Source: Chromera velia
Taxonomy: Eukaryota > Sar > Chromeraceae
Reading direction: 5' to 3'
NCBI GenBank assembly: GCA_018398765.1
Contig: JAHBMJ010002362.1
Span: 1-19,699 of the forward strand
Length of the DNA: 19,699 nucleotides
Made by a program: the position numbers and the translations under genes
Shown: positions 1-9,320 of the stretch, piece after piece
How positions within the stretch are numbered: position 1 is the stretch's first letter
How the letters are laid out: each line of letters starts with the position of its first letter
The notes under the pieces: model-generated
The model's input: the letters and a program-made list of their open reading frames with translations, nothing else
What the model was told of the DNA's origin: nothing
Databases searched by the model: none

Positions 1-26
1 AGAGAGAGAGAAACTCTGTGTCTATA

Positions 27-32
27 TATGTC

Positions 33-84
<52 letters not shown>

Positions 85-87
85 CAG
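27..87 (+). repeat. (TA)n/(TG)n microsatellite at an intron 3' end
   Basis: A (TA)n run is followed by a (TG)n run ending in GTGCGTGCAG, which gives an AG splice acceptor at 86-87. A reading frame runs through the dinucleotides but only yields YIYIYI/CVCVCV strings, so the coding part is taken to begin after the AG. Confidence 0.75.
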
Positions 88-368
88 GCACCCCCTTCTC
101 CAAGTTGATTGGCTGCATGGAGATGTATGAGTCCCGCAAGACCCGCCACTTGAAGGCCATCAGGGAGAAGATGAGCGTCAAATCCTGGTCTGACATGATC
201 TTCTTCGACAACGAGGGCAGGAACATCTCAGACACAAGGACTCTGGGATATGAAGCAGAGGGAGATCAGAGAATTCAGACGGAAATCAAGAAGGGCAAGT
301 ATTGGGATGCAGAGACTGTCGTGTCTGACGGGAGGGAATTTGTGACTGTGGTCAGTCGACTCACCTAG
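88..368 (+). CDS. Last exon of an MDP-1-like HAD-superfamily phosphatase (partial)
   Basis: Terminal exon of about 93 codons ending in TAG at 366-368. Its first two bases complete a codon begun in an upstream exon outside the window. The peptide contains YESRKTRHLKAI and, further on, SDMIFFDNEGRNISD followed by LGYEAEG. This order is that of the C-terminal half of magnesium-dependent phosphatase 1 (Acid_PPase family of HAD phosphatases): the lysine of the K-T-x-H segment corresponds to the phosphate-binding motif III Lys, and IFFDNE to the Mg-binding acidic motif IV (FFDDE or FFDNE in relatives). The catalytic DxD motif must lie upstream and is not visible. Known family members dephosphorylate small substrates or protein phosphotyrosine in the cytosol; the substrate here is unknown. 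The exon has even codon use and no breaks, unlike the decayed sequence from 1.6 to 17.4 kb. The call rests on motif recognition without an alignment. Confidence 0.72.
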
Positions 369-558
369 CCTGCAGGCAGACACCCGGTTAGGCAGGCAGA
401 CAGCCACCCAGTTAGTCAGCCAACGAGTCAGTCAGGCACGTAGGTATGAAGTCTGCCATGTTTGCACGCGTAGCATGTAAAAACAAAAGGACTGAACTGA
501 AAATTTGATTCCAAAATCGACTCACATCCACTCAGCAATTCGTGTGTACACCTGGTGG

Positions 559-593
<35 letters not shown>

Positions 594-725
594 TGTATGA
601 ATGTTGAGGAAGACACTCAAATAACGGCAGATTGATTCCAGCAGTCAGAAACGGAGCTATCAAATTTCTTTTTTGCAAAGCGTCGGACACACAGACCGGC
701 AGAGACTGACGGGAGCTTGGTAGAA
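369..725. other. Intergenic / 3'UTR with a (TG)n tract
   Basis: No convincing gene. It begins with a degenerate CAGGCAGACA/CAGTCAG-type repeat just after the phosphatase stop, probably 3'UTR. A (TG)n microsatellite lies at about 562-592. A reading frame on the minus strand across it is only an HTHTHT artefact. Confidence 0.6.
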
Positions 726-1228
726 ATGCAGGAAGGAGAGACGGAAGGAAGAAGCCGTCCAGCAGATCAGGCAGGATTCATGCATGGCACTTTGATGAGA
801 GCTGTTCTGCCCCCCCCGCGAAAAGCTCCCAGGCAGGTACGCCGGCCGACTCCAGCGCTGTAGCTTGGAGAGTCCTCTTTATTCGCTGGAAAAGAAATTG
901 AGTGCGGCTGCACTTTTCATACAGAGCAGCTTCGTCTCTCTCGCAGGTCCACACGCCCGACGGTCTGAACTTCCGGACTTTCCTTGCGGGTTTGGAAGTA
1001 TGGGCGAGACGCCAGGAAGAGAGAGAATTGCACAGCGCGGGGGTGGGGCCTGGAGACGCGGAGAGAGCTGTTGCCGTCTCCGGGTTGAGAAAACAGAGTA
1101 ATGGGAACATCACTCAGGGAGAGAAGGCGAAGGAGGCAAAAGGGAAAAGCAACGACAAGCAGAAGCAGGGACGTCGTCTTTCAAAGGAAACCAGCGCTGC
1201 TGCAGTGGACGAGGCCAAGGGGGCCTAG
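726..1228 (+). CDS. Possible small two-exon gene, unknown product (726-836 joined to 947-1228)
   Basis: An ATG with A at -3 (726) opens a 37-codon exon ending CAG|GTACGC at 836/837, a strong donor. A pyrimidine-rich acceptor TTCGTCTCTCTCGCAG ends at 946. Both sides are in phase 0, giving a 110-bp intron and a protein of about 130 residues ending in TAG at 1226-1228. Exon 2 starts VHTPDGLNFRTFLAGLEVWA and finishes in a low-complexity Lys/Glu/Ala tail. The upstream in-frame stop (TGA, 633-635) leaves the frame open before the ATG, so a further 5' exon is possible. No domain is recognised. The support is the matching donor, acceptor and phase plus an ordinary protein-like segment; it could be chance. 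A minus-strand frame over the same bases (778-1113) has no such structure. Confidence 0.35.
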
Positions 1229-1606
1229 AAGTTGCCGGCCAGAACGCCCTTGTCCAATTAAGTCTTGTTGGTGCACGGGAGCATTAATTAGAAGAAGCAG
1301 TAGACGTCATCCACTAAACGGTCTTTTATCTTGGATTTTACCTGCGGTTTTACCTAGTTCTACTAGCTACGAGGTATCCATTACTATCCAAATTTTCAAA
1401 CGTTTTATTGATTCATGCAAGGTTGGTTTCGACTTGCTTGACATTTCAGTCCTCAAGGATGAAGTCCATATCCTCACAGAATGCCCAGTGCACAAATGGG
1501 AAAGGGAGGAATGCATTGACAATCTGGCACAAAGGTGGACAGACGAGAGAGACTAGGAGAGAGACAAAAGAGCAAAGCAGGTAAGAAAGTCAGAAGGGGA
1601 TGGAAA
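1229..1606. other. Unassigned spacer with a weak coding-like stretch
   Basis: No supported gene. A + frame at about 1380-1556 contains HILTECPVHKWEREE, reminiscent of the H-x-L-x-x-C-P...E-R segment near the end of some non-LTR retroelement polyproteins. It has no start, no upstream domain and no second motif, so it is left as unassigned sequence that may be a retroelement scrap. Confidence 0.4.
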
Positions 1607-1764
1607 AATCTTGACTTCTGTAGTCGCCCCTCACCGCCGCCTAGCATTGCCGCCCCCGACCGCCCGGGGCGCTTCCCCGCCAAGGATGATCATCCTTTGA
1701 GGCTTCCGGTTGTCTGCTGGTTTGTATAGTCCACTGTTATGTCAAGGTGGCTGACGAGCTGTTG
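1607..1764 (-). repeat. Left inverted end: Rep C-terminal tail plus one partial origin-repeat unit
   Basis: Read on the minus strand, 1764 to 1690 gives a Rep tail almost identical to 16623-16697 (peptide QLVSHLDITVDYTNQQTTGS; the right copy has R for H). It is followed by one GC-rich unit from 1689 to about 1610. The unit stops where the internal units have their nonanucleotide. Frames on either side differ from the right copy: upstream of the tail comes unrelated sequence rich in CAACACCAAC instead of the Rep helicase domain. It is therefore a truncated or recombined end, not a second full Rep. Confidence 0.8.
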
Positions 1765-2404
1765 GTGTTGGTGTTGGAACCGTCCTGTTTCTGGGTAGCT
1801 AAGCATCCAGAGTTGGTAAGTTCGGCTACCCTCTGTGCTGCGCCAGGGCCGACAACAAGCCCCTTGTGTTGGAGGTGAATATAGAGAGGTCGGTTTGCCC
1901 CCTTTTGCACGGACCATATTTTTTTTGCGTACCCGGCTCTAAAAACAAATGCCTCCTTCTTCCCGTTCAACCCTGTCGGATTGTGTGACCTGTCTTTATG
2001 GGGTGTAAAATGTTTGCAGACGTTTAAAAAGGGGGCCGTAAAAGATGTTCCAGCACCAGAAAAGTTAACACAGCTGTTTGGGAAAATGTTCAGCTGATCG
2101 GTTTACCTCTACATGAAGTAAAAGGGGGTGAAACGTCAATTTCAGTACAGCTCAAAACGTTTTTTTTTTGAGAGCAAACCATCAAGATTTAGGTTTTTTC
2201 ATTTGAATCAGCATGCATGACGGATCGATACTTGCAAAAGTTTTTTCGGGACCTTCATATTTGAGGTTGAAAGTCATATTAATCAAATATTTGATCGTAT
2301 TTGATATGTTTTTAAACACTAGGTCCTCCCTAACTGGATATTTGATTTGAGCTTAAGCCCTACCTCAAATCAAATTAAATTAAATCAAACATGGTCACTA
2401 CCCG
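1765..2404. other. Spacer inside the left end; no recognised gene
   Basis: The minus strand is open in two frames at 1690-1970, one of which runs into the Rep tail. The peptides match nothing I know and hold no motif. The rest is AT-rich, with several ATTTGAT/ATCAAAT-type short palindromic strings at 2270-2390. Nothing else is supported. Confidence 0.4.
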
Positions 2405-2800
2405 ACTGCCCAGAGCGCTTCCCCATTGGCACCAAGTATTACCTTCGACTTCTGTAGTTGCACTTCTGTAGTCGCTCCTCACCGCCGCCTAGCATTGCCA
2501 CTCCCGGCCACCCGGGGCGCTTCCCCACCAAGTATTACCCTCGACTTTTGTAGTCACACTTCTATAGTCGCCCCTCACTACCGCCTAGCATTGCCGCCTC
2601 CGACCGCCCGGGGCGCTTTCCTACCAAGTATTACCCTCGACTTCTGTAGTCGCACTTCTGTAGTCACCCCTCACCGCCGCCTAGCATTGCCGCCCCCGAC
2701 CGCTCAGGGCGTTTCCCCACCAAGTATTACCCTCGACTTCTATAGTCGCCCCTCACCGCCGCTTAGCATTGCCGCCCCCGACCGCCCAGGGCGCTTTCCG
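2405..2800 (-). repeat. Inner left origin-type minisatellite array (about 4 units)
   Basis: About four 90-100-bp units, in opposite orientation to the right array. Each consists of a GC-rich block (CACCGCCGCCTAGCATTGCC then CGACCGCCCGGGGCGCTTCC), the nonanucleotide AAGTATTAC on the plus strand, and one or two copies of ACTTCTGTAGTCGC. A plus-strand frame through it (2426-2803) is a repetitive artefact because the unit length nearly keeps phase. Copies differ mainly by C/T and G/A changes. Confidence 0.9.
2434..2730 (+). other. Four CRESS-type origin nonanucleotides AAGTATTAC
   Basis: Exact AAGTATTAC occurs at 2434-2442, 2530-2538, 2626-2634 and 2722-2730. This matches the NANTATTAC consensus nicked by circovirus- and geminivirus-type Rep proteins between TATT and AC. 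Each is followed within a few bases by ACTTCTGTAGTCGC-type direct repeats, as iterons lie beside viral origins. The association with a Rep pseudogene in the same element makes an origin interpretation more than chance; activity is unproven. Confidence 0.7.
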
Positions 2801-3334
2801 TGATCATTTTGAATTAGATTTATAATCATCAAAAAAGTTTTGAATGTAAATAAACTGATTATAAACATAAAAATAAAAAGTGATCATAGAATGCCAGTTA
2901 GCGGAGCTTTATCTTGTTTACAGGCTGTCAAAAAGCCAAGTTTATACGCTTTTCAATTGTTCTTAATAAGAAAACTAAAACTATTTAAGGTGGGAATTGC
3001 TACTAAGGCAGAACAATGCTTAAACCAGTATTATTTGACTTATTCTTGGGGTGTTGATATGATCTGTCTTCTCGCGTCTTTCCGTAAGATTTCCTATACC
3101 GAACAATAAGGCTGGTGGAACACACATTGACTCAAGTTCTTCGCTAGTGTGCCCCTTAAATATTGACTCAATACCCTGACACGCAGCTCACTCCGACGAC
3201 AAAAGTGGATTGCTAACTACTCACATCAGTTAGTGTTGCAATCATTTTTTGAGCTCAAAGCACTGGTCTATGCAAAATTCGGCTTCGAGAGTTATGTTCT
3301 GTATTCTAACATTCATTTTTCTCCTGACTACTAA
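2801..3334. other. AT-rich stretch, no supported gene
   Basis: A plus-strand frame at 2840-3109 (89 codons, KLIINIKIK...SYTEQ) has no motif, and its composition follows the local AT richness. GTGATCA occurs at both 2799 and about 2880. Nothing else stands out. Confidence 0.35.
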
Positions 3335-4184
3335 ATGACCACGCAATCTCCCATCAAGTTTACAGATCAAAAGAGACGGGACCCAAAATTCATTGATGAC
3401 CACTGTGTTCTGCCCTCAGTCAGTCTGTCGTCGGACGAGCTCCAGAGAAACCAGGCGGCCGTCTGCAGGATTCGTAAGAGGGCACAACAGCAACTGAGCA
3501 AGATGACACCACAGAAAGTTGAATGGCATGCGGGATTTGGATTCAAAGCATGTGATAGAGTTTTTGAAATACTGTACGATTTATGGAGGTCTGCACATAC
3601 TTCAGATATTGCTGTCTCACTCGATGCTCATATAACCGTACAGTCCACTGACGTGGAGATGGAAAATGCATCGTTCGAGATTGATAAAATTCTGTAAATG
3701 CATGAGGAAGTGTTAGGAAGGGAGTACAGAGTGAGGTGGAATAGATACGGTCCCAATGGAGACACATGAAAACCAGAAGCAAATCTTCTGCGCAATCTTC
3801 TTACTGAGTTCTATTCACGATACACGTTAAAAGGAGGAAATGGAATCCTTCCGGAAAAGATCAGCAACATCATGGATGATGATGAGCCTGATGAAAGCGA
3901 AGAACAGTCACTGATCCTGTGAGATGCACTTGCATCCAGAACCAAGAAATTAATCTCAGGCAGACAACACAGAAGAACGCAATACAAGAGAAATGCCTCG
4001 CATGCAGCAGATCGAACAAATTGAGCGTCTGCCACGAATAGAGTAACGACCATCGTCCCCTCGAGGCGAACACATAACTCAGCAGACGAGGCAACACGCA
4101 ACAAAAAGGTTCGTACACCTGCCAGACCGGTGGATAAAAATAATACGTCAATGACGGTTGTTCTCAATCTGCTCATCTACTAAC
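3335..4184 (+). pseudogene. Decayed chromodomain-containing frame
   Basis: One reading frame stays recognisable from ATG 3335 to about 4184 but is cut by TAA (3695-3697) and TGA (3767-3769), with further TGA codons near 3920 and 4021. The first 120 codons have no known domain. At 3674-3833 the translation fits a chromodomain: FEIDKIL, then EYRVRWNRYGPNGDT, stop, KPEANLLRNLLTEFYSRY. The Y/W-x-V-x-W...Y-G...D-T-[W]-x-P-x-x-N-L pattern is that of chromodomains, and the second stop sits exactly where the conserved Trp of the T-W-x-P motif belongs. An acidic segment (MDDDEPDESEEQ) and a basic tail follow. Chromodomains bind methylated histone tails and occur at the C-terminus of some Ty3-type integrases. 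No integrase core is seen upstream, so it may be a chromovirus remnant or a host-type chromodomain protein. Confidence 0.6.
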
Positions 4185-4200
4185 ACTCCATATACCTGAT

Positions 4201-4479
4201 TCATGTACCGTCCTCCCCCCCGTCCTCAGGATATTCGTCGCAGATCTCTTCGATCGCTGCCTTCATCACGCTATGGAAGGGAACGATGACGTTCGACCTC
4301 TCCTGCTCCCAGAGCACGTTGGCCTTGCAGAGGTACTTACAAGACCGGAGCAAACAGAGATTCTTGTCAACCTCACGTCTTGAAAGAGAAAATCTTCCTC
4401 CTTTCAGTTGCCGAAGCAGCTTCATGCGCTGTTGGCAGAGCCTCAGTTTCATTGCCTCCTCGTCCATACTTTCTCCCAT
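4201..4479 (-). CDS. Unidentified minus-strand ORF, 92 aa
   Basis: An uninterrupted frame from ATG (4479; alternative ATG at 4467) to TGA, with protein-like composition: an amphipathic basic N-terminal half (KLRLCQQRMKLLRQLKGG) and an acidic end (EEICDEYPEDGGEDGT). No family is recognised. Its 5' part overlaps, on the opposite strand, the N-terminal part of the ATPase-like frame. Either only one of the two is real, or they are head to head with starts inside the overlap. It also contains the complement of a good plus-strand splice-acceptor sequence (TCTTCCTCCTTTCAG at 4392-4406). Low confidence. Confidence 0.28.
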   Translation of the reverse strand: MGESMDEEAMKLRLCQQRMKLLRQLKGGRFSLSRREVDKNLCLLRSCKYLCKANVLWEQERSNVIVPFHSVMKAAIEEICDEYPEDGGEDGT

Positions 4480-4664
4480 GTGCGGAGAGTCTCCGAAGCT
4501 GGGAGGACGAAGAAGAGCTTCCGTATCTCAACTATGAGGCTTACGGTAACTTCATTAACAAGTATGTCAACCAGACTTGCCCGTGCCAGGTCCTCCTGGT
4601 TTATGGCCCGAAGTCTGTAGGTAAGATAAGGAAGTTGTTGGAGTTGGCAGAGGGATGGAGAGAG
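4287..4664 (+). pseudogene. P-loop ATPase-like frame, 5' part (split by the LTR element)
   Basis: The plus frame is open from about 4287; a possible exon start is the acceptor TCTTCCTCCTTTCAG ending at 4406. The convincing part is SWEDEEELPYLNYEAYGNFI, then PCQVLLVYGPKSVGK, a Walker A motif (GxxxxGK) preceded by a hydrophobic strand, then a helix-like stretch ending GWRE at 4664. The frame is cut there by the left LTR and resumes in the same phase at 15040 as DGRRMIELDLRG, the expected next strand of a P-loop domain. The sequence GTAAGATAAG at 4621 looks like a splice donor, but resumption of the frame past it argues it is coding. The type of ATPase (DNA-associated AAA/STAND-like or other) cannot be decided. 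Walker B is not seen. Confidence 0.5.
4661..4664. repeat. Target-site duplication, left copy (AGAG)
   Basis: AGAG directly before the left LTR matches AGAG directly after the right LTR (15036-15039). Four bases is within the 4-6 bp range of LTR-element integrases. The local GAGAGAG context makes a chance match possible, but keeping only one copy restores an in-phase ATPase-like frame. Confidence 0.75.
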
Positions 4665-5471
4665 TGTAGCGGACTTCTTATCTGACTCTAGAACTTTAGC
4701 AGCGTTTTGCTGAAGGTAGGGTAGCTAGTTGACTGAAGTTACTCGAGATTCACTTCTCAGGAGTTTTCTCAAAGGTTGGAGAATGGATGTTGGAAGTCCT
4801 CTGTCCGAGATAGGTCCGACGAAATGACAAGATGAAATTTAATTTTCAACATCTCCTTCCGTTTGCTCTTCCAAAAATCTAAGTCTTTTGCTTTTTGCCC
4901 TTCTATAAGGACTTCTATAATTACTTTCCTCTGTATTGATTTTACCCCTATTCCTTCGAACACCTCTTCCTTTCCCTCTTCTGTTTTCTGTATTCCATTC
5001 TGGTCGGTCTCTATTTATTTTATTTTATTTTTCTTCTTTTTCCTTCCATCTTCTCTTCCTTTCTTTCTTCCTCTTCCTTGTTTTTGACGAGGCCCCTGGA
5101 AGAGGCTCTTCCGCTCGGACATGCCATGGCCCGTCGAGGCCCCTGAAAGAGGCTCTTCCAACTCTTCTTTCATTCTTTCTTCCATTTGCTCTGCCGTTCC
5201 TTCTTCCATTCCTTCTTCCATTCCTTCTTTCATTCTTTCTTCCATGATAGAATTTAACAGTCTTTTCTATTCAATAGGTATGGACATCCCTATTAAAACT
5301 TCAAGGTCATTTTCTTTTTCTCGAGATCTACTTATATCCTCAATTGTTTTCTCCTTTCCTTTCATTTTTATTTCTCTTCCCCCCAGATCATACCAAGTAT
5401 AGGCTTTTAGCAGGTAAGACATACTTGGAATTTGTATCCTGCTACCACAGCCTACTTGGGAGTCCGTAACA
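4665..5471 (-). repeat. LTR (3' LTR of the minus-strand element), 807 bp
   Basis: About 94% identical by eye to 14241-15035. It carries one extra 12-bp CCATTCCTTCTT unit, which accounts for the whole length difference. It contains two copies of GGCCCCTGRAAGAGGCTCTTCC at about 5090 and 5135 and a long pyrimidine-rich plus strand. On the minus strand there is a Lys/Glu-rich frame, interrupted here by a TAA where the other LTR has CAA. Confidence 0.9.
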
Positions 5472-5485
5472 CATTCCTCCTTCTT
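5472..5485 (-). promoter_or_regulatory. Polypurine tract of the LTR element
   Basis: Read on the minus strand, AAGAAGGAGGAATG abuts the start of the 3' LTR (TGTTACGGAC). It is the expected priming site for plus-strand DNA synthesis and supports the minus orientation. Confidence 0.7.
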
Positions 5486-6000
5486 ATAAGAGCGCTGACC
5501 ACACGCTCTTCTCTTCACTCCCCATAACACATTCTCCCTTCTTTTTTTCATATTTTTTTGACAATGGATCGTTCGGGAAGAAAAAAAAAATAAAAACGCA
5601 TGAGAGAAGACAACTCAGCGAAACACGTAGCTTCGATCTCCCTCCTGCAGTGCCTCATACAGACCATGTGGAGAGAAACACTTCTGTAGAAATAAACACG
5701 ACCGATATTATGCATGACAGAACGAAAGTGAAGATTCCTGTCGGCCAGAAGAATGAGGGTTAGAACGAGGGAAGAGATTAGAGGAGATAAAGAAGGGAGA
5801 CATGGGGGAGAAGACATAAAGGAACGGAAAGAATAAAATTCAGTGATGCCACCGTCATCTGACCGCATGCTATATAGACCACATGTCTTCTTCTACATCA
5901 CTTCCAATCTTCAAGCGGCCTGCAGACTTGTTGCAGACATTTTGCACTGCACGCATGCCTGAGAATATGAAAACTCTATATTTTTCCCTTTTGATCTTGA

Positions 6001-6110
6001 GGCGGCCTCGTGGTGCAGCTGTTTTGATAGTGGGCTCAGTCTGAAGACAAAACATCCAGAGACGCCAACGTATGTAGCCTTCTACACACCCCTCATCTTT
6101 TCGATTCTCA
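6001..6110 (+). repeat. tRNA-like / SINE-like fragment (tentative)
   Basis: GGCCTCGTGGTGCAGCTG resembles a pol III A box, GTGGGCTCAGTCTGAAGAC resembles an anticodon-arm region as in tRNA-derived SINEs, and TTTTCGATTCTC about 55 bp later resembles a B box. The cloverleaf does not close properly, so it is not a functional tRNA. A short related string, CTCAGTCTGCTGACAAAAC, recurs near 6340. Confidence 0.22.
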
Positions 6111-7477
6111 CTACTTCGCAAACAGATTGTCATACAGTGTTCTTACTTCAAACAGAACAATTGCCTGTCTACCATACAGCCAGGTTGAGTTTCTGATACT
6201 CTTGAATATGATTGCAGATGATTTAAGTACGTCTTTCCTTTTTTGACATAATATTAATATAAATTTCATTTCTCTCAGTGGCCTTCCTTTCGTGCAACGC
6301 TGTTGTGTGTGCGCGCCTACGCGTGCATGCATTCTCTGCTCAGTCTGCTGACAAAACGCGCGCTTCTCCCTTTGTGGCGAAACGGTACTTCAGAAAGCCT
6401 GTTCTCTTCTGACACGTACGAATGGAGCGCTTCATATATCCAAGGATGCTGCTGATTTTCTTCCCCAGGACGTGACACTGTGGAATGTTGCACTTCTTCT
6501 CGGGATGCAGTCTGCATGCAAATGTCAGAATCTTTGGGTGAATGGATCGTTTGTGCAAGACTGCATGAGTCTGCCGTCTCTTTTGTGCAAAACCGCAAGG
6601 TTAGTGTCAGTTGGTTGGATGGGCGCTCTACCTCTTGTTTCTTGTTCTGCTGCATTCTTTTTCACTGCACGTTTAGCCATTCTTGCAGTAAGAGTGTCAC
6701 TGAATAGCAAACAGCATGCAGCATACACGGCAGACACGAGGGGGTGAGTAATTCAGGGAAGAGATCGAAGCAGACTGAGCATAAAACGAGGCACGCTCTC
6801 CGTGTAGTGATCGGCCTGTTCCCCCTTCTTATATGGCTTCTTCAGCGATCGTCAGCGAATCGACATCAGCAGGTCAGTAGCTCTGGAATGCTTTGCGTCA
6901 TATGCCTGTTGATCGACTTGCAAGTTCTCTTCTCGTCCCTGCATCTGAAAGCAGCCCTTTTTTCCAAACACACGTGAGAGGAACACAGGGATTCATGGGC
7001 CAGCGGTGCCCCCCTACTAGGGTGCTGGCAATACCCTACTTTACTTCTTTGTGCATGAGGCCGCTTTCTTTTCGGTTTACTGGTCACGGGTGGGCCCCCC
7101 CACAAGTCAGTAAGCCTCAGTTACTGTACTCACGTGCCTCGCATTGAAAGAACATTCCATATATACAAACATGTATTTTTATGCCCATGGTGATTACATA
7201 TATATCCGGCTGTATGTCTGAAACTACTCTACTGTGTTCTACTATGAACATTCACTTTCTGGGTCTTTCATATACATGTTTTTGTCTTACCAGACTTCAC
7301 CTTTCGAGTGCACTAGATAACATTTCGTCTTCTTGTGTATCATATAATTGTATGCAGACTTTTCTATCAAGACTTGAAGAGTTGTCAGCCTTCTTTCAGG
7401 TCAATATGATCTCTTGTCTCTAGATATTTCGTGCTCTGCATTCCTGAGACAAGATGAAGTCTTCACTTCTCTTCAAG

Positions 7478-7630
7478 GAAACGAGCCCTCACACTCGCTT
7501 CTGAGCCCTCAGGCTCGTTTGCTTTAAAATTTGTTTCTTTATTTTTAACAGAGGTCAGGTCGTACCACCTGTCTCTCTATGAAACGAGCCCTCTCACTCG
7601 TTTCCGAGCCCTTACACTCAATCGTTTGAT
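7478..7630. repeat. Paired GAGCCCT...CTCG short repeats with hairpin potential
   Basis: Two clusters, at about 7478-7521 and 7579-7625, each hold two adjacent copies of a roughly 20-bp motif (GAGCCCTCACACTCG and variants). In the first cluster AAACGAGCC and GGCTCGTTT are complementary and could form a hairpin. The function is unknown; they may be transcript structure within the retroelement. Confidence 0.6.
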
Positions 7631-7934
7631 TCCATTAGGTTGTGTCGTTTCTGCTAATATATATACCTGTGCGCATGTCGGAGTTCTACTTTGTTGCGTT
7701 TTGTTCCATCCCTTCTCATACATCTTTCTATCTCCCATACCTCTCACTACTTCCCTCACCACTCCCATCGTTCTTTCACCTTTCCTCTTTTATTGTTCTG
7801 CTGCTCAGGTCCTTCACTTACTGGTTTTGCGACTGTTTGTTTGTTTAAATTACTGAGACAATCTAGCTGACGGTGCGAAGTTGCCCCTACAACCTCGTTC
7901 TCGACTGTGTGAATACAGATTCACTCGTGTTTAG

Positions 7935-8525
7935 TCATGGAAAACGACCCGATGTAGATGGGTGGATATGGTGAGTGCACGACTGTCGCTCTAGTATTCT
8001 GAAAGACCCATCTGGTCAGGCTTGCGCCCTAAGGATGAGTTTGTCATGGCTTCTTTTCCATCTGTAAGAGAGAAGTATGTGCCGACTGACAACCTAGACT
8101 GACAACCTGGAGACAGCATGTGCGGTTGGTTCGGAAACGTATGAAAACGATCTAATGTAGATGGACGGATAGTTCAAGTAAGAGCCTCTCGGTCAGGTAT
8201 TTTATGGGGCATATCTAGTCAGTCCTGAGCCTTCAAGATGGATATGCCACAGCTTGTGTTTCGTCTGTGACAGAAAGGTATGTGTTGATTGACTCATGGA
8301 GACGGTGCATACATTGTTTATGCAGAGACGGGGGAAACGATCTGATGTGGACGGATGAACAGTACTGGTGGGAGGCTATTGTTCAAGTGTTTTCAGAGGA
8401 CGGTCGGTTCACTCCTTGCAAGATGGTTGTGTGGAGAGTTGTATTTCGGTGGTGACAGGTAGCTTTGTGTAGCGCTACATCGTGGACACAACACTTGTTG
8501 ATGCAGAGATGGTGAGGCCTTACTT
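7935..8525. repeat. Degenerate tandem repeat, about 195 bp x 3
   Basis: Three diverged units are marked by GAAAACGACCCGATGTAGATG (7940), GAAAACGATCTAATGTAGATG (about 8142) and GAAACGATCTGATGTGGACG (about 8334), each followed by related blocks ending near AGTATGTGCCGACTGAC, AGGTATGTGTTGATTGAC and their counterpart. They lie inside the LTR element and are not coding in any consistent frame. Confidence 0.65.
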
Positions 8526-9282
8526 GAGGCAAAGCAGATAATAAAAAAGAGACGCTCCCTCTGTTCTCTCTCATCTTTTTGATGTCATGCACTCTATTCT
8601 CCATTCGTTCTTTATGCATTCGTCTCCCTTTCCTGACTGGGTCAAAAGAAAGATAAGAAGAAAGGAAAATTAAGCAGACTTGAAACTCGATGTTCATGCT
8701 GTGCTGTCCTCCCAACCGGCTTTACTTTCTCTGTTTCCCAGTCTGTGCGTTGGCTTCTTGCCTTTATTCCCATTTAGGCAGTCCTTTCTTTTCTTCCCTA
8801 ATGAATTCTTTTCCCCATTTTTCTTCTTCCTTGCAGGACGGTACCAGTTTGTTCTCTTCATTTTGGTCCCTCGGTGGCGTTTTTGTATTCCCTGTGCAAG
8901 TGACGTCAGGTCGTCTACTTACTTAGGTACGTCCATTCTGTCACTTTGCTTGGTAAACATTCTGCCGCCTTGTGCCCTTCCGTTTTTTGTGTTTTTCATG
9001 CTTGGCCTTCGCTTCTTTCCCAATCATTTTTATGGTACCAGTTATACATTAAGCAGGGCGAGACTCAGTATAATGTCATGAGGACTGGGTCCTTCGCTCG
9101 TATAGTCATGTACCTACTCCTCTACACGGGAGCCTCCGATTGAGCTGTCCCTCTGGGTAGAGTTAAGTTCTATCCTTTTTTCTCTTGCGTTTATGTTTTT
9201 CTCAAGCAACGCCTTCTTTCTCGCTTTTTCCTCTTCCTGGGCTTTCTCTCTTTATTCTAAGACTTTCCCTTCTATTGTTTCC

Positions 9283-9320
9283 TCTCTCTCTCTCTCTGTG
9301 ACTCTCTCTCTTTCTCTTTG
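9283..9320. repeat. (CT)n simple repeat
   Basis: CT-rich dinucleotide run interrupted by GTGA. On the minus strand it gives RERERE-type peptide. Confidence 0.8.

Noticed and set aside
1101-1556. 151-codon plus-strand frame as a gene
   Set aside because: It overlaps the better-supported exon in another frame and shows only a weak retroelement-like segment near its end.
2426-2803. 125-codon plus-strand frame of PSITLDFCSRTSVV-type repeats
   Set aside because: It is the translation of the origin minisatellite, kept open by the repeat period; not a gene.
4615-4630. GTAG|GTAAGATAAG as a splice donor within the Walker A motif
   Set aside because: It looks strong, but the reading frame continues in phase through it and across the LTR insertion to a plausible P-loop strand.
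4863-5247. Phe/Leu/Ser-rich plus-strand frames resembling membrane proteins
   Set aside because: They lie in the pyrimidine-rich strand of the LTR and recur at 14512-14811; composition artefact.
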